The notes under the pieces were generated by a model. That model searched no databases and was not told the origin of the DNA. It worked only from the letters and a program-made list of their open reading frames with translations. A stretch of 64,000 nt of DNA from Seongchinamella unica (GTDB taxonomy: Bacteria > Pseudomonadota > Gammaproteobacteria > Pseudomonadales > Halieaceae), in NCBI RefSeq assembly GCF_004354085.1, contig NZ_SMSE01000003.1, positions 62,001 to 126,000 on the forward strand, written 5' to 3'. Numbering within the stretch: the first letter of the stretch is position 1; the number at the start of each line of letters is the position of its first letter. This document shows, piece after piece, positions 1-10,248 of this stretch. A program made the position numbers and the translations under genes.

Positions 1-795
1 AAGGATGTATTTGTCGTCCAGTCCACCTGCGCTCCCACCAACGACAACCTGATGGAATTGCTGGTGATGATCGACGCACTGCGTCGCGCCTCGGCCGACA
101 GCATCACTGCGGTGGTGCCCTACTTCGGTTACGCCAGGCAGGACCGGCGAGTGCGCTCCGCCAGGGTACCCATTACCGCCAAGGTGGTAGCGGACATGAT
201 GGTCAGCGTCGGCGTCGACCGCGTACTGACCATGGATCTGCACGCAGAGCAGATCCAGGGCTTCTTCAAATGCCCGGTAGACAATGTATACGGCTCACCG
301 ATATTGAATGACGATATCGTGGCCCAGAATTATGAGAACCTGATTGTGGTATCGCCGGACATCGGCGGCGTGGTCAGGGCTCGCGCCATCGCCAAGCAGC
401 TGAACGAAGCTGACCTGGCGATTATCGACAAGCGTCGCCCCAAGGCCAACGAGGCCCAGGTCATGAACCTGATCGGTGACGTTGAAGGCCGCACCTGCGT
501 GCTGGTGGACGACATGGTCGACACCGCAGGCACCCTGTGCCAGGCGGCCAACGCGCTGAAAGAGCGCGGTGCAACAGCGGTTTACGCCTACTGTACCCAC
601 GCGGTGCTGTCGGGTAAGGCGCTGGACAATATTCGGAACTCCCAGCTCGACCAGCTGGTAGTCACCGATACGATTCCCCTCAGTGAGGAAGCGAAATCCA
701 TCAACAAGATTCGCGTACTCACTACCGCCGACCTGCTGGCCGAGTCCATGCGCAGGGTAGCAAACGGGGAATCTATCAGCGCGCTGTTCACCTAG
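1..795 (+). CDS. prs: Ribose-phosphate pyrophosphokinase (5' end outside window)
   Basis: Makes PRPP from ribose 5-phosphate and ATP for purine, pyrimidine, histidine and tryptophan synthesis. The reading frame is open from base 1, so the N-terminal part lies upstream and only about 264 residues are seen. Visible family motifs are [10 protein letters not shown], the metal/ribose motif [11 protein letters not shown] and the PRPP-binding loop [12 protein letters not shown]. It is followed by rplY and pth, the classic gammaproteobacterial order. The ATG at 52 is internal, because the conserved protein continues upstream of it in the same frame. Confidence 0.97.
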   Translation, partial: KDVFVVQSTCAPTNDNLMELLVMIDALRRASADSITAVVPYFGYARQDRRVRSARVPITAKVVADMMVSVGVDRVLTMDLHAEQIQGFFKCPVDNVYGSPILNDDIVAQNYENLIVVSPDIGGVVRARAIAKQLNEADLAIIDKRRPKANEAQVMNLIGDVEGRTCVLVDDMVDTAGTLCQAANALKERGATAVYAYCTHAVLSGKALDNIRNSQLDQLVVTDTIPLSEEAKSINKIRVLTTADLLAESMRRVANGESISALFT

Positions 796-866
796 TAACA
801 GCGTTTAATTGAACTCGCTGCCGCGCTGGTCGCAGGCGTTGCAGCGTCAATCAAAGGAGTCTGGCT

Positions 867-1535
867 ATGTCCGACCAATTTGAAGTACAAGCCGAACTGC
901 GCGAGGACATGGGGAAAGGTGCGAGCCGCCGCCTGCGTCGTCACGCCGATAAAATCCCCGCCATCATCTACGGTGGTGACAAGGAGGCCCAGCCTCTGAC
1001 CCTGGTGCGCAAGGACATCGAAAAGTCCCTGGAAAACGAGGCCTTTTACTCTCACGTGCTGGCGATAAACGTCGGCGGCGATGTGCAGAAAGCGATCCTC
1101 AAGGACCTGCAGCGCCACCCCGCCAAGAACACCGTCATGCACGCCGACTTCATGCGCGTCGACGATAAGGTGGCGATCAAGGTACACGTGCCGATTCACT
1201 TCCTGAACGAAGAGAGCTGTCACGGCGTCAAGATGGAAGGCGGTATGATCCAGCATCAGGAAACCGATATCGAGGTCTCCTGCCTGCCCGGTGATATTCC
1301 CGAGTATATCGAGGTCGACATGCTCAACGTGGTAACCGGACAGATCGTTCACCTGTCCGAAATCCAGCTGCCTGAGGGCGTGACCTCTGTGGCCCTGGCC
1401 CTCGGTGAGGACCACGACCTGGCTATCGCCTCCGTCATCGCACCCAAGGGTTCTGCGGATGAAGATGAGGAAGAGCTGGAAGCCGCGCCTGAGGCTGACG
1501 AAGAAGACACTGAAGAAGGTGACAGCGAGGACTAA
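867..1535 (+). CDS. rplY: 50S ribosomal protein L25/Ctc (TL5-type)
   Basis: Binds 5S rRNA in the large ribosomal subunit. At 222 residues it is the long Ctc/TL5 form: an N-terminal L25 beta-barrel (about 1-95, with [10 protein letters not shown] and PAIIYGG) plus a C-terminal TL5 domain (about 100-185), and an acidic Glu/Asp tail that is common in this family. AAAGGAG lies about 7 bases before the ATG. It sits between prs and pth, as in other gammaproteobacteria, and is probably cotranscribed with pth. Confidence 0.96.
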   Translation: MSDQFEVQAELREDMGKGASRRLRRHADKIPAIIYGGDKEAQPLTLVRKDIEKSLENEAFYSHVLAINVGGDVQKAILKDLQRHPAKNTVMHADFMRVDDKVAIKVHVPIHFLNEESCHGVKMEGGMIQHQETDIEVSCLPGDIPEYIEVDMLNVVTGQIVHLSEIQLPEGVTSVALALGEDHDLAIASVIAPKGSADEDEEELEAAPEADEEDTEEGDSED

Positions 1536-1558
1536 TCCCCTCGCCCGTTGGCCCCGCG

Positions 1559-2146
1559 TTGACAGCCATCAAGCTGATCGCAGGACTGGGTAACCCCGGT
1601 AGTGAATACCGGGGTACCCGTCATAACGCGGGTGCCGACTTTGTAGAGGAACTGGCGCGTCATTGCCACACCTCTCTCCAGCCGGACTCAAAGTTCTTTG
1701 GCCTGGCTGGCCGAATCAATTTTGCCGGCCACGATCTTAGGCTGCTGATCCCCACCACCTTCATGAACCGGTCAGGCAAGGCGGTCGCCGCCATGGCCAG
1801 CTTTTACAAAATTGCCCCGGAAGAAATCCTTGTTGCCCACGACGAGCTGGATATTCCCGCGGGTACTGCCCGGTTCAAGCGGGGTGGAGGTCACGGCGGC
1901 CACAACGGCCTCCGCGACATTGTGCCGGCTCTTGGCAACAACAGGAATTTTTATCGCCTGCGCATCGGCATTGACCATCCGGGTCACGCTTCCAGGGTTT
2001 CCGGATATGTCCTCAGCCAGCCCTCGCAGGTTGACCGTGCACGCATCGAGGCGTGTATCGACGAAGCCATCGCCGCCCTGCCGCTGCTGCTTGCGGGGGA
2101 TACCACCAAAGCGATGACACGACTCCACAGTTTTAGCGCGGCCTGA
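1559..2146 (+). CDS. pth: Peptidyl-tRNA hydrolase (TTG start)
   Basis: Releases peptides from prematurely dropped peptidyl-tRNA so that the tRNA can be recycled. 195 residues, normal for the family. It shows the N-terminal [17 protein letters not shown] motif with the catalytic His, FMNRSGKAV, and the glycine-rich [14 protein letters not shown] segment. The start is inferred as TTG at 1559: the protein begins [14 protein letters not shown], matching other Pth proteins, and no ATG is suitably placed. No clear Shine-Dalgarno is visible, so translation may be coupled to rplY, whose stop is 23 bases upstream. Confidence 0.95.
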   Translation: MTAIKLIAGLGNPGSEYRGTRHNAGADFVEELARHCHTSLQPDSKFFGLAGRINFAGHDLRLLIPTTFMNRSGKAVAAMASFYKIAPEEILVAHDELDIPAGTARFKRGGGHGGHNGLRDIVPALGNNRNFYRLRIGIDHPGHASRVSGYVLSQPSQVDRARIEACIDEAIAALPLLLAGDTTKAMTRLHSFSAA

Positions 2147-2171
2147 GCTGCACAAGTAATAGGACACTCTC

Positions 2172-3266
2172 ATGGGTTTCAAATGCGGTATTGTCGGTCT
2201 ACCCAACGTCGGCAAATCCACCCTGTTTAATGCCCTTACCCGGGCAGGCATCGACGCCGAAAACTTCCCCTTTTGCACCATCGAGCCCAACGCCGGCATC
2301 GTACCCATTCCCGACCCGCGGCAGGACAGAATCGCCGCTATTGTGAAGCCACAGAAAACAGTGGCCACTACCATGGAATTCGTCGACATTGCCGGCCTGG
2401 TGGCCGGCGCCTCCAAAGGCGAGGGCCTGGGCAACCAGTTCCTGGCCAATATCCGCGAGACCGATGCCATTGCCCACGTGGTGCGCTGTTTTGAAGACGA
2501 GAATGTCATTCACGTGGCCAACAAGATCGACCCCGCCTCCGACATCGAGATCATCAACACCGAACTTGCCCTGGCCGACCTGGAAAGCTGCGAGAAACAG
2601 CTGCAGAAGGTGGTACGGATCGCCAAGAGCGGTGACAAGGAAGCGGTGGCGATGAAGGCGCTGCTGGAGAACAAACTGCTGCCCCAGCTGAACGAGGCAA
2701 AACCCGTGCGCGCCCTGGCGCTGGATGACAACGAACAGGCGCTGGTAAAAACCCTGTTCCTGCTCACCGTAAAGCCCACCATGTATATCGCCAACGTGGA
2801 CGAGGACGGCTTTGAAGACAACCCGCACCTGGACGTGGTGCGAGGCATTGCCGCCGAGGAAAGTGCCTCGGTGGTGGTCATCTGTAACAAGCTCGAATCA
2901 GAAATTATCGAGCTTGACGACGACGAGCGCGCAGAATTTCTGGCGGACCTCGGCATGGAAGAACCGGGGCTCAACCGGGTCATCCGCGCCGGCTACGATT
3001 TGCTTAACCTGCACACCTACTTCACTGCCGGCGTAAAAGAAGTTCGCGCCTGGACGGTAAAAGTCGGCTCCACTGCTCCCCAGGCAGCGGGCGTGATTCA
3101 TACCGACTTCGAGAAAGGCTTTATCCGCGCCGAGGTTATCGCCTATGACGACTTTATCGAGTACGGCGGTGAGCAAGGGGCAAAAGACGCCGGTCGCTGG
3201 CGCCTGGAAGGCAAGGATTACGTGGTCCAGGACGGCGACGTTATTCACTTCCGGTTCAATGTCTGA
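2172..3266 (+). CDS. ychF: Redox-regulated ATPase YchF (OLA1 family)
   Basis: Cytosolic ribosome-associated Obg-family P-loop NTPase, which in this family prefers ATP. 364 residues, the normal length. The Walker A motif GLPNVGKST is at residues 8-16, the G3-like segment [17 protein letters not shown] near 72-88, a central coiled insertion follows, and there is a C-terminal TGS domain ([13 protein letters not shown] ... [10 protein letters not shown]). AGGA lies before the ATG. It follows pth by 25 bases, so it is probably in the same operon. Confidence 0.97.
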   Translation: MGFKCGIVGLPNVGKSTLFNALTRAGIDAENFPFCTIEPNAGIVPIPDPRQDRIAAIVKPQKTVATTMEFVDIAGLVAGASKGEGLGNQFLANIRETDAIAHVVRCFEDENVIHVANKIDPASDIEIINTELALADLESCEKQLQKVVRIAKSGDKEAVAMKALLENKLLPQLNEAKPVRALALDDNEQALVKTLFLLTVKPTMYIANVDEDGFEDNPHLDVVRGIAAEESASVVVICNKLESEIIELDDDERAEFLADLGMEEPGLNRVIRAGYDLLNLHTYFTAGVKEVRAWTVKVGSTAPQAAGVIHTDFEKGFIRAEVIAYDDFIEYGGEQGAKDAGRWRLEGKDYVVQDGDVIHFRFNV

Positions 3267-3304
3267 GGCAGGGGGAACTCTCACGCCGTCACCCCGGCTA
3301 ACAA

Positions 3305-3545
3305 GGTGAATTGCGCCGCAGGCGCAAGAGAGGGTGCCCTGGGGTACAAGGTGAATTGCGCCGCAGGCGCAAGAGAGGGTGCCCTGGGGTACAAGGTGAA
3401 TTGCGCCACAGGCGCAAGAGAGGGTGCCCTGGGGTACAAGGTGAATTGCGCCGCAGGCGCAAGAGAGGGTGCCCTGGGGTACAAGGTGAATTGCGCCGCA
3501 GGCGCAAGAGAGGGTGCCCTGGGGTACAAGGTGAATTGCGCCGCA
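3305..3545. repeat. 45-bp tandem repeat array, five full copies plus a partial
   Basis: Five consecutive 45-bp units start at 3305, 3350, 3395, 3440 and 3485, then a 16-base partial copy at 3530. The units are identical by eye except that the third has GCCACAGG where the others have GCCGCAGG. Each contains the small hairpin GCGCC-GCA-GGCGC. Because 45 is a multiple of 3, several frames stay open across the array, giving spurious 15-residue repeat peptides. It lies between ychF and a convergent gene. No spacers separate the units, so it is not a CRISPR array. Confidence 0.95.
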
Positions 3546-3560
3546 ATGACGTGACCGGAC

Positions 3561-4463
3561 CTAGAAAACGCGCGAATAGCTCAGCAAGAACGTGTCGAAA
3601 TTTTCTTTCGAATCGTTCACCGAGCCCTTCGCATAGCTGAACCTCAGTGCGTGCTTGCGCGCGAAGGGGTAAGTCAGGGTGAAACCCATCTTGGAATCAC
3701 GCTGCAGGTCGTCCAGCCGTCGGCCATCTACCTCGCTTTGTCCCCCGCGGTAGCCATTCACATCCAGTGAGCCCCAGAAGCCCGGGGAGAACCGCCTGAC
3801 CAGGTGAAACTCCAGGGACTTGATCGAACCCTGCTTGCGGGTCATCCCCAGAAAGTCGTCATTGTTGTCAAACACCCACACCCCGAGCTCGAACTCCAAT
3901 AACCACTGTGGGTGCAGTACCGTCATATACCCCAACTCGGCCTTGGCCGCCCAGCGGTTGCTACCCACATTCAGCAGCTTGTCCTCGTCATAGCGACCGG
4001 TGGGCGCAACCAGTTTGAGGCTGGCCCCCAGGATTGGCCTGGGATTACGACGCAAGTCCGCGAACTGCTGCGGGTTCATCGCCGGCGCGCCCATCAGGTT
4101 GACCGACAGGGTCGCGGCCACATCACCTGCGCCCCGGTAATCCCGTTCGACGGTGCCACCGCCCGGGAAGCTGACCGTAGTTTCACCAAAGGAATAGGCC
4201 TGCTCAATAATCAGGTTACTGGTGCGCCCGAAAAGGTCCAGCGTCTGCAGGTAGGCCACCAGTCCGGTAGCAATCTTCGAATCGAAGCCGGTTACCGGCA
4301 GCGAAGGGTCCGGCACCGTGTCACCATCGGTATAGACAGCACCCAGGGTCAATACCCGGGTGCCCTGCGGCGCAGGCCAGTAGGCTCTCGGGGTCAACTC
4401 CTGTGCCAGTCCGGTAGTCGCCCACAAGCAGATAACCAGCAGTGACAACGTCAGTTTCATCAA
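3561..4463 (-). CDS. Outer-membrane beta-barrel protein, phenol_MetA_deg/transporter-like
   Basis: 300 residues with a clear N-terminal signal peptide (MMKLTLSLLVICLWATTGLAQ) and a C-terminal aromatic residue (LLSYSRVF), the usual end of an outer-membrane barrel. Alternating beta-strand patterns and phrases such as GASLKLVAPTGRYDEDKLLNVGSNRW resemble the family annotated as putative MetA-pathway phenol degradation/transporter proteins (PF13557). The substrate cannot be told from sequence. It is convergent with ychF and transcribed in the same direction as the channel gene upstream, 44 bases away. Confidence 0.75.
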   Translation of the reverse strand: MMKLTLSLLVICLWATTGLAQELTPRAYWPAPQGTRVLTLGAVYTDGDTVPDPSLPVTGFDSKIATGLVAYLQTLDLFGRTSNLIIEQAYSFGETTVSFPGGGTVERDYRGAGDVAATLSVNLMGAPAMNPQQFADLRRNPRPILGASLKLVAPTGRYDEDKLLNVGSNRWAAKAELGYMTVLHPQWLLEFELGVWVFDNNDDFLGMTRKQGSIKSLEFHLVRRFSPGFWGSLDVNGYRGGQSEVDGRRLDDLQRDSKMGFTLTYPFARKHALRFSYAKGSVNDSKENFDTFLLSYSRVF

Positions 4464-4507
4464 CTGATTATGACGGAGGCTGTTCCGTTGAGCCAGTATC
4501 AGGCCAC

Positions 4508-5323
4508 TTACCGCTCCCGGTTGCCGACTTCAAGCAACTGGCGCAGGCCAGCGATCTCGTCGCGCAGTTCAGACAGGGTGGGCTCTCCGGCGGCGATGGC
4601 ATCCGCCTTCGCCTGCCGCTGGTGCTCCTCTTCCAGCACGTTGACCACAATGCCAATGATCATATTGAGAAAGGCAAAGGCCGAGAGGAAAATAAAGCTC
4701 AGGTAGAAGACCCAGCTCAATGGATAGACGGTCATGGTTTCATACATGACATCAGTCCAGTCCTCGAAGGTCATTACCCGGAACAGGGTGAGCATTGAAA
4801 TCGCAATATCGCCCCACAGATCGGGGTTGATCGTGGCGAAGAAGGTGGTGCCCACCGCGGCGTAGATGTAGAAAATAATAAACATCATCAGCATCACGTA
4901 GCCCAGTTGGGGCATCGCAGCCAGCAGCGAATTCAGCAGCGTGCGCAGTTCGGGAATGATGGACACCATCCTCAGCACCCGGAATATGCGCACCAGACGC
5001 CCGATCAGGGCCAGCTCTGAATCCTCGATTGGAATGAGGCTGACCACCACGATCAAGGTGTCGAACACATTCCAGCCGCTGCGGAAAAAACGCTTCCTGT
5101 CGCTCTCGCCGAGGAAACGCACGGTGATCTCGGCGAGGAAAAACAGGGTGATGCCCCAGTCGAGGATAACGATCAGCTGGTTCGCCAGCGGCGGCAGCGG
5201 GTAGGTTTTGACCCCGATGACCAGGGCCGACATGAGGATGATGGATATAACCAGCAACTCGAACAACTTGTTACTGCGCAGGCGTTCGAACCTCGCCTGC
5301 CAGGCGTCTGTTTGGGTGGACAT
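4508..5323 (-). CDS. Single-domain voltage-gated cation channel (BacNav/Cav type)
   Basis: 271 residues with the six-segment plan of bacterial voltage-gated channels. S4 carries four arginines at three-residue spacing (R109, R112, R115, R118 in GRLVRIFRVLRM). The pore helix and filter read TLFRVMTFEDWTD (residues 179-191), aligning with NavAb TLFQVMTLESWSM. S6 (FLNMIIGIVVNVLEEEH) is followed by a C-terminal coiled-coil tail. The filter differs from sodium channels by Asp at 188 and 191, the positions that give engineered CavAb its calcium selectivity, so calcium permeation is a reasonable inference. Function as a tetramer in the inner membrane is expected from the family. Confidence 0.92.
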   Translation of the reverse strand: MSTQTDAWQARFERLRSNKLFELLVISIILMSALVIGVKTYPLPPLANQLIVILDWGITLFFLAEITVRFLGESDRKRFFRSGWNVFDTLIVVVSLIPIEDSELALIGRLVRIFRVLRMVSIIPELRTLLNSLLAAMPQLGYVMLMMFIIFYIYAAVGTTFFATINPDLWGDIAISMLTLFRVMTFEDWTDVMYETMTVYPLSWVFYLSFIFLSAFAFLNMIIGIVVNVLEEEHQRQAKADAIAAGEPTLSELRDEIAGLRQLLEVGNRER

Positions 5324-5383
5324 ACCGGGGAACTTTCTCTAAATCTGGAAGCCCCGGGCGGGCTCGCCCGGGAGGTCGCCATT

Positions 5384-5566
5384 CTAGTTCATTGCCACGC
5401 CGCTGCCCAGTATCCTGCGGCCCTGCCCGGTCAACTGGCGGGCCAGTTCCAGTCCGATTCCCCTGTTAGCGCCGGTGACCAGTACCGTCATTGACGTCTC
5501 CTCTGCTCGTACTGGCAGCACCAGCACGGTTAACACAAACAGCGCGATATAAATAACTCTGAACAT
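5384..5566 (-). pseudogene. Remnant of an exported short-chain dehydrogenase/reductase
   Basis: A 60-codon frame joins a signal-peptide-like segment (MFRVIYIALFVLTVLVLPVRA) to the SDR cofactor motif VLVTGANRGIGLELARQL, then stops after a short tail (GQGRRILGSGVAMN). A working SDR needs about 250 residues including the YxxxK motif, which is absent. The tail could be the old C-terminus, which would mean an internal deletion. I read it as a decayed gene; a functional micro-protein is unlikely. Confidence 0.6.
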
Positions 5567-5692
5567 AGCTGAACCCCACTACTTTGCAATCAAGGGGTTT
5601 TGTGGCCGATCCTCAACCAGGGTGGCCGCGGGGGTCATTGGAGACTCCCTGGCCGTATTCTACACTGAACCAAAAGCACGGAGCTTATCTGC

Positions 5693-6496
5693 ATGTCCTA
5701 CGTCCTCGTCGAGTACCCCAGGGAAGGTATCTGCCTGATCACCCTCAACCGGCCAGAGCGAATGAATGCCATGGCCTTTGATGTCATGGTGCCACTGAAG
5801 GAAGCCCTGGAGGAGGTAGGCTATAACAACGATATACGGGCAGTCATTGTTACCGGCGCCGGCGAGGGTTTCTGTGCCGGGGCGGATCTGGAAGATCCGG
5901 GCTGGCTGGATATCTTCAATGGCCTGACAGTGCCAGGCATTGCCCGCCGGGCGATGCGAGTGCTGGAAGACGTGGTACGCACCATTAACAACCTGCCGCA
6001 GCCCGTGATCGCCGCGGTCAATGGCGCCGCTATCGGTGGCGGCTTTTGCCTGGCCATGGCAGCCGATATTCGCATCGCCTCGGAAAAGGCCTATTTCCGC
6101 CCGGCCGGTATCAACAACGGCCTGACCTCTGCAGAACTGGGTTTATCCTACCTGCTGCCCCGGGCTATCGGTACCAGCCGGGCTTTCGAGATCATGCTGA
6201 CGGGCCGGGACGTCGATGCCCTGGAGGCCGCTGACATGGGTATCGTTTCCCGCTGCGTCCACCCCGACCAGCTACTCGAAGAATGCTGTGCCATGGGCGA
6301 ACGCATTGCCGGTTTCAGCCAGCTGGGTGTCGAGATGAGCAAACAGATGCTATGGGCCGGCGTGGACGCCGGCAGCCTGCACACTCACATGAATCACGAG
6401 GGCCATGCCCAGCTGTATGTGCGCATGACTACCCGCAACTTCGAAGAGGCGATCCGGGCCCGCAAGGAAGGACGCCGGCCCGAATACAAGGATTAG
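5693..6496 (+). CDS. Enoyl-CoA hydratase/isomerase (crotonase family)
   Basis: 267 residues of crotonase fold. Visible are NRPERMNAM, the first oxyanion-hole segment [12 protein letters not shown], the second ([24 protein letters not shown]), and the C-terminal region [21 protein letters not shown]. The crotonase family includes hydratases, isomerases and CoA lyases, and the exact substrate cannot be assigned. It is convergent with liuE: its TAG stop shares bases with the opposite-strand TAA (positions 6493-6496). It is not part of the liu operon by strand, but fits the acyl-CoA theme. Confidence 0.88.
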   Translation: MSYVLVEYPREGICLITLNRPERMNAMAFDVMVPLKEALEEVGYNNDIRAVIVTGAGEGFCAGADLEDPGWLDIFNGLTVPGIARRAMRVLEDVVRTINNLPQPVIAAVNGAAIGGGFCLAMAADIRIASEKAYFRPAGINNGLTSAELGLSYLLPRAIGTSRAFEIMLTGRDVDALEAADMGIVSRCVHPDQLLEECCAMGERIAGFSQLGVEMSKQMLWAGVDAGSLHTHMNHEGHAQLYVRMTTRNFEEAIRARKEGRRPEYKD

Positions 6497-7401
6497 CCCT
6501 TGTTGGCGAGGGCTATCGCCACTTTGGAACCGTTGTCCCGGCCCAGCGAGTCACAGATAAACTGTCCTGCGGCAGCCAGTTTATCCAGGTCGACACCGTG
6601 ATGGATACCCAGCCCATTGAGCATGTAGACCACGTCCTCGGTCGCCACGTTACCCGAGGCTCCTTTGGCATAGGGGCATCCGCCGAGACCAGCGACCGAA
6701 CTGTCGATGACCGCAACCCCCACCTGCAGGGCCGCGTAAATATTGGCCAGGGCCTGGCCATAGGTGTCGTGCAGGTGAACGGCGATATTTTCCAGCGGAA
6801 TATGCGCCAGTACCGCATCCAGCATGGCGGTCACACTGGCGGGCGTGCCCACACCGATGGTATCCCCCAGGGAAATCTCGTAGCAGCCCAGGGCCAGCAA
6901 CTGTTGCGCCACCTCAGCCACCTGTTCCGGCCTGATCTCCCCCTCGTAGGGACAACCCACCACACAGGAGATATAACCGCGCACCGGCAAACCCTGTTCA
7001 GCGGCCGCTGCCATCAGCACCTTTGCCCTGTCCAGGCTTTCGGCAATCGAGCAGTTGGTGTTCTTGCGGGCAAAGCTCTCAGATGTCGCGGTAAACACCG
7101 CCACTTCGCTGGCACCGGCGGCATGGGCTCGCTCAAAGCCCTTGAGGTTGGGCGTCAGCGCCGAATAAGTCACGCCGGGACGGCGCTGCAGGCTGGCAAA
7201 CACCGCTTCACTGCCTGCCATCTGCGGCACCCACTTGGGGTTAACAAATGAGCCCGTCTCGATGGAGGTCAGCCCTGCATCCGCCAGCATCTCCACCAGT
7301 TTTACCTTGACCGCCACATCGATCGGCTGTTTCTCGTTCTGCAAGCCGTCGCGCGGTCCTACCTCAACGATACGGACCTTGTCGGGGAACTCCCTGCTCA
7401 T
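6493..7401 (-). CDS. liuE: Hydroxymethylglutaryl-CoA lyase
   Basis: Cleaves HMG-CoA to acetoacetate and acetyl-CoA, the last step of leucine/isovalerate breakdown. 302 residues of DRE-TIM metallolyase fold: [11 protein letters not shown] near residue 12 (metal and substrate site), [10 protein letters not shown], the [12 protein letters not shown] metal-binding His motif, and the signature loop [24 protein letters not shown] with the catalytic Cys. It is the last gene of the liu operon and overlaps the liuD stop by 4 bases (ATGA-type), so translation is coupled. Confidence 0.96.
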   Translation of the reverse strand: MSREFPDKVRIVEVGPRDGLQNEKQPIDVAVKVKLVEMLADAGLTSIETGSFVNPKWVPQMAGSEAVFASLQRRPGVTYSALTPNLKGFERAHAAGASEVAVFTATSESFARKNTNCSIAESLDRAKVLMAAAAEQGLPVRGYISCVVGCPYEGEIRPEQVAEVAQQLLALGCYEISLGDTIGVGTPASVTAMLDAVLAHIPLENIAVHLHDTYGQALANIYAALQVGVAVIDSSVAGLGGCPYAKGASGNVATEDVVYMLNGLGIHHGVDLDKLAAAGQFICDSLGRDNGSKVAIALANKG

Positions 7402-9422
7402 TGTTCGCTCACCTCGAATTCAACCAGTTCCGCCCCGCCATCGACCAGGTCTCCGGGCTGGTAGTAAAAGGCTATCACCTTCCCAGCTTTTGGCGCCCGG
7501 ATCGTATGCTCCATTTTCATCGCTTCCATCACCAGCAGGGCGTCATTTGCTTTCACTTCGGTACCCGGTTCAACCAGCAGGGTGACCATGGTGCCGTTCA
7601 TGGGGGCTGTCAAACCGCCTCCGGCTGCGGCATCGTCAGCGTCACCGATATCCGGGGCAACCAGGCTGAAAGCGAGGGCACTGTCCTGGGTGTACAGGCT
7701 GAAACTACCGTCGTGTTCAGCCACCGAAGCCCGCACCAGGTACCCATCGAGATTGGCACTGAGTTCGCTGTCATTCAGGTTGCCCTGGGCCTGTATGGTC
7801 TTGCCGCCAAAGCTGATGCGATAGCGGGTCCCGTCGGCCGAACCTGTTTGCTCGACACTGACCGGGTAGTGATTGTCATGGATGGCCAGTTCAAAGCTGT
7901 GGACGCTGGGCTCATTCAGGCGCCATGCGCCGGCATCAAACCAGGGCGAGTTGGCATCACCGGAAGCCGCCCTTGCCCGCTGGGCCGCCCGTTCCTGCTC
8001 CAGCACCAGGTACAGGGCAGCGAGGGGAATCTCCTGTTCCAGTTCCGCCTCGCTGTCATGAAAAATCTCGCTGTGGTGTTTTTCTATAAAGCCCGTATCC
8101 AGCTCTGCCGCCCGGAAGGGCGCGCTATTGGCCAGGTTGTAGAGGAAATCCAGGTTGGTAGTCATGCCGCTGATGCGGTATTCACGCAGGGCCCGGGTCA
8201 GCCGCTGCAGGGCCTTGTCACGGTTTTCATCCCAGACAATCAGCTTGGCAATCATCGGGTCGTAGTAGACGCTGACCTCATCGCCCTGCAACACGCCGGT
8301 GTCCACGCGCACATGCCTGGAGGTTTCCGGAGGCTGCAGGAAAGACAGGGTGCCGGTCACCGGCAGAAAATCGTTGTCGGGGTCCTCGGCGTAAATACGC
8401 GCCTCGAAGGCGTGACCGCTGAGCGTAAGCTCATCCTGGGTCGCCGGCAGGGGTTCGCCCGCGGCCACCCGCAGCTGCCACTCCACCAGGTCCTGGCCGG
8501 TGATCATCTCGGTCACCGGGTGCTCCACCTGCAGGCGGGTATTCATTTCCATGAAGTAAAACGCCCCGTCACTGTCGAGCAGGAACTCGACCGTACCGGC
8601 ACCCTGGTAGTCGATAGCCCGGGCCGCGCGCAATGCCGCCTCACCCATCGCCGCTCGCAACTCGTCCGTCATGCCCGGAGCGGGCGCTTCTTCAATCACT
8701 TTCTGGTGTCGTCGCTGCACCGAGCAATCCCTTTCAAACAGGTAAACCCCGTTGTCGTGGCTGTCGCAGAATACCTGGATCTCCACGTGGCGCGGCTGGG
8801 TCAGGTACTTCTCCACCAGCATGTCGTCATTGCCAAAGCCGTTCATGGCCTCACGGCGGGCGGCATCCAGCGCCTCGTCGAATTCGGCGGCGGACCATAC
8901 CTGGCGCATTCCCTTACCACCGCCACCGGCCACCGCCTTGAGCAGCACCGGGTAACCCATGTCGTCGGCGGCCGCCTTGAGAATCGCCCGGTCCTGGTCA
9001 TCGCCGTGATAGCCGGGAACCAGCGGCACGCCCGCCGCCTCCATGATCTGCTTGGCGGCGGATTTCGAACCCATGGCCTCGATGGCAGCCACCGGCGGCC
9101 CGATGAAAACGATGTCGTTGTCGCCACAGGCCTGGCAGAAGCCCGCGTTTTCCGACAGGAAACCATAACCGGGGTGAATGGCCTGGGCCCCTGTCTTTAG
9201 CGCCGCATCGATGACCCGTTCATAGACCAGATAGGAATCCCGTGAGGGTGCGGGACCGATGTGCACGGCCTCATCGGCCATGCTCACATGCAATGCACCC
9301 CTGTCGGCATCGCTGTAGACCGCCACGGTACGGATACCCATCTGGCGGGCGGTGCGGATCACCCGGCAGGCGATTTCACCGCGGTTGGCGATCAGGATTT
9401 TTTCAAAAAGTTGTTCAGACAT
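7398..9422 (-). CDS. liuD: Methylcrotonyl-CoA carboxylase biotin-containing alpha subunit
   Basis: Carries the biotin carboxylase and biotin carrier domains of 3-methylcrotonyl-CoA carboxylase. 674 residues. The biotin carboxylase domain (about 1-450) shows [17 protein letters not shown], the ATP-binding loop [11 protein letters not shown], and [15 protein letters not shown] middle linker domain follows, then the biotinyl domain with [10 protein letters not shown], in which K636 is the biotinylated lysine. It partners with the beta subunit encoded by liuB in the same operon. Spacing to liuC is 12 bases. Confidence 0.97.
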   Translation of the reverse strand: MSEQLFEKILIANRGEIACRVIRTARQMGIRTVAVYSDADRGALHVSMADEAVHIGPAPSRDSYLVYERVIDAALKTGAQAIHPGYGFLSENAGFCQACGDNDIVFIGPPVAAIEAMGSKSAAKQIMEAAGVPLVPGYHGDDQDRAILKAAADDMGYPVLLKAVAGGGGKGMRQVWSAAEFDEALDAARREAMNGFGNDDMLVEKYLTQPRHVEIQVFCDSHDNGVYLFERDCSVQRRHQKVIEEAPAPGMTDELRAAMGEAALRAARAIDYQGAGTVEFLLDSDGAFYFMEMNTRLQVEHPVTEMITGQDLVEWQLRVAAGEPLPATQDELTLSGHAFEARIYAEDPDNDFLPVTGTLSFLQPPETSRHVRVDTGVLQGDEVSVYYDPMIAKLIVWDENRDKALQRLTRALREYRISGMTTNLDFLYNLANSAPFRAAELDTGFIEKHHSEIFHDSEAELEQEIPLAALYLVLEQERAAQRARAASGDANSPWFDAGAWRLNEPSVHSFELAIHDNHYPVSVEQTGSADGTRYRISFGGKTIQAQGNLNDSELSANLDGYLVRASVAEHDGSFSLYTQDSALAFSLVAPDIGDADDAAAGGGLTAPMNGTMVTLLVEPGTEVKANDALLVMEAMKMEHTIRAPKAGKVIAFYYQPGDLVDGGAELVEFEVSEQ

Positions 9423-9434
9423 GCGGCTACCCGT

Positions 9435-10223
9435 TTACTGGATCCAGCTTGGCTTACGTTTTTCAAGAAAGGCGCTGAGCCCCTCCTGACCCTCGGTCGA
9501 GGCGCGAATGTCGGCGATTCGCTGGCAGGTCATTTCGACAAGTTCCGTATCAAGCGGCCGATCTGCCACATCGAAAATCAGCTGCTTGGAAGCAGCAACT
9601 GCGGCAGGGCTGTTGACCAGGATGGCATCCACCAGCGCGGCGACCGCCGCGTCGAGTTCACCGTCGTCCACCACCTCGGAGACCAGGCCCATTGTCTGCG
9701 CCTGTTGCGCACTGAACCGCTCGGCGGTGGTGAAGTAGCGACGTGCAGCACGGGCGCCGATGGCCGCCACGACGTAAGGGCTGATGGTCGCCGGCATCAA
9801 GCCAATTTTCACCTCGCTGAGGCAGAACATGGCCTTGCTGCTGGCCACCGCCATATCACAACAGCTCACCAGGCCGACAGCGCCGCCGAAGGCCACCCCC
9901 TGAATCCGGGCGATAGTCGGCCTGGTCATAAAATTCAGTGTCCGGAGCATGTCCGCCAGGGCACGCGAATCCTGCAGGTTCTCCTCGTGGCTGTACGCGG
10001 CCATGCGCTTCATCCAGTTGAGGTCGCCGCCGGCGGAAAAGTTGCGGCCATTGGAGGCCAACACCATGACTCGCGCATCCACATTGGCCTCTACCTCGGC
10101 AAATGCCGCGGTCAGCTGGGCGATAATGATATCGTCGAATGCGTTGTGCTTTTCCGGGTTATCGAGGGTGACCGTGGCAACGCCGCGTTCATCGATCACC
10201 GTGCTTACAAACTCTGTGCTCAT
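9435..10223 (-). CDS. liuC: Methylglutaconyl-CoA hydratase
   Basis: Hydrates 3-methylglutaconyl-CoA to HMG-CoA. 262 residues of crotonase fold with TLDNPEKHNAFDD, the oxyanion-hole segment GRNFSAGGDLNWMKRMA, and IQGVAFGGAVGLVSCCDMAVA. The sequence around GGDLNWMKRM and the position between the two carboxylase subunit genes distinguish it from general enoyl-CoA hydratases. A close relative at 33773-34594 in this window sits in the atu-like cluster and shares GGAVGLVSCCD. Confidence 0.93.
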   Translation of the reverse strand: MSTEFVSTVIDERGVATVTLDNPEKHNAFDDIIIAQLTAAFAEVEANVDARVMVLASNGRNFSAGGDLNWMKRMAAYSHEENLQDSRALADMLRTLNFMTRPTIARIQGVAFGGAVGLVSCCDMAVASSKAMFCLSEVKIGLMPATISPYVVAAIGARAARRYFTTAERFSAQQAQTMGLVSEVVDDGELDAAVAALVDAILVNSPAAVAASKQLIFDVADRPLDTELVEMTCQRIADIRASTEGQEGLSAFLEKRKPSWIQ

Positions 10224-10248
10224 CCGCTAATTCCCCTTGCGACTTCGC

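Noticed and set aside
3305-3545. Possible CRISPR array
   Set aside because: Units are directly adjacent with no unique spacers, and no cas genes are in the window.
3281-3640. Repeat peptides encoded in several frames of the 45-bp array
   Set aside because: A repeat unit that is a multiple of 3 opens frames automatically; no ribosome sites or conserved starts.
7401-9200. Long open frame (599 codons) antisense to liuD
   Set aside because: It mirrors the GC-rich codon pattern of liuD and has no recognisable protein features.
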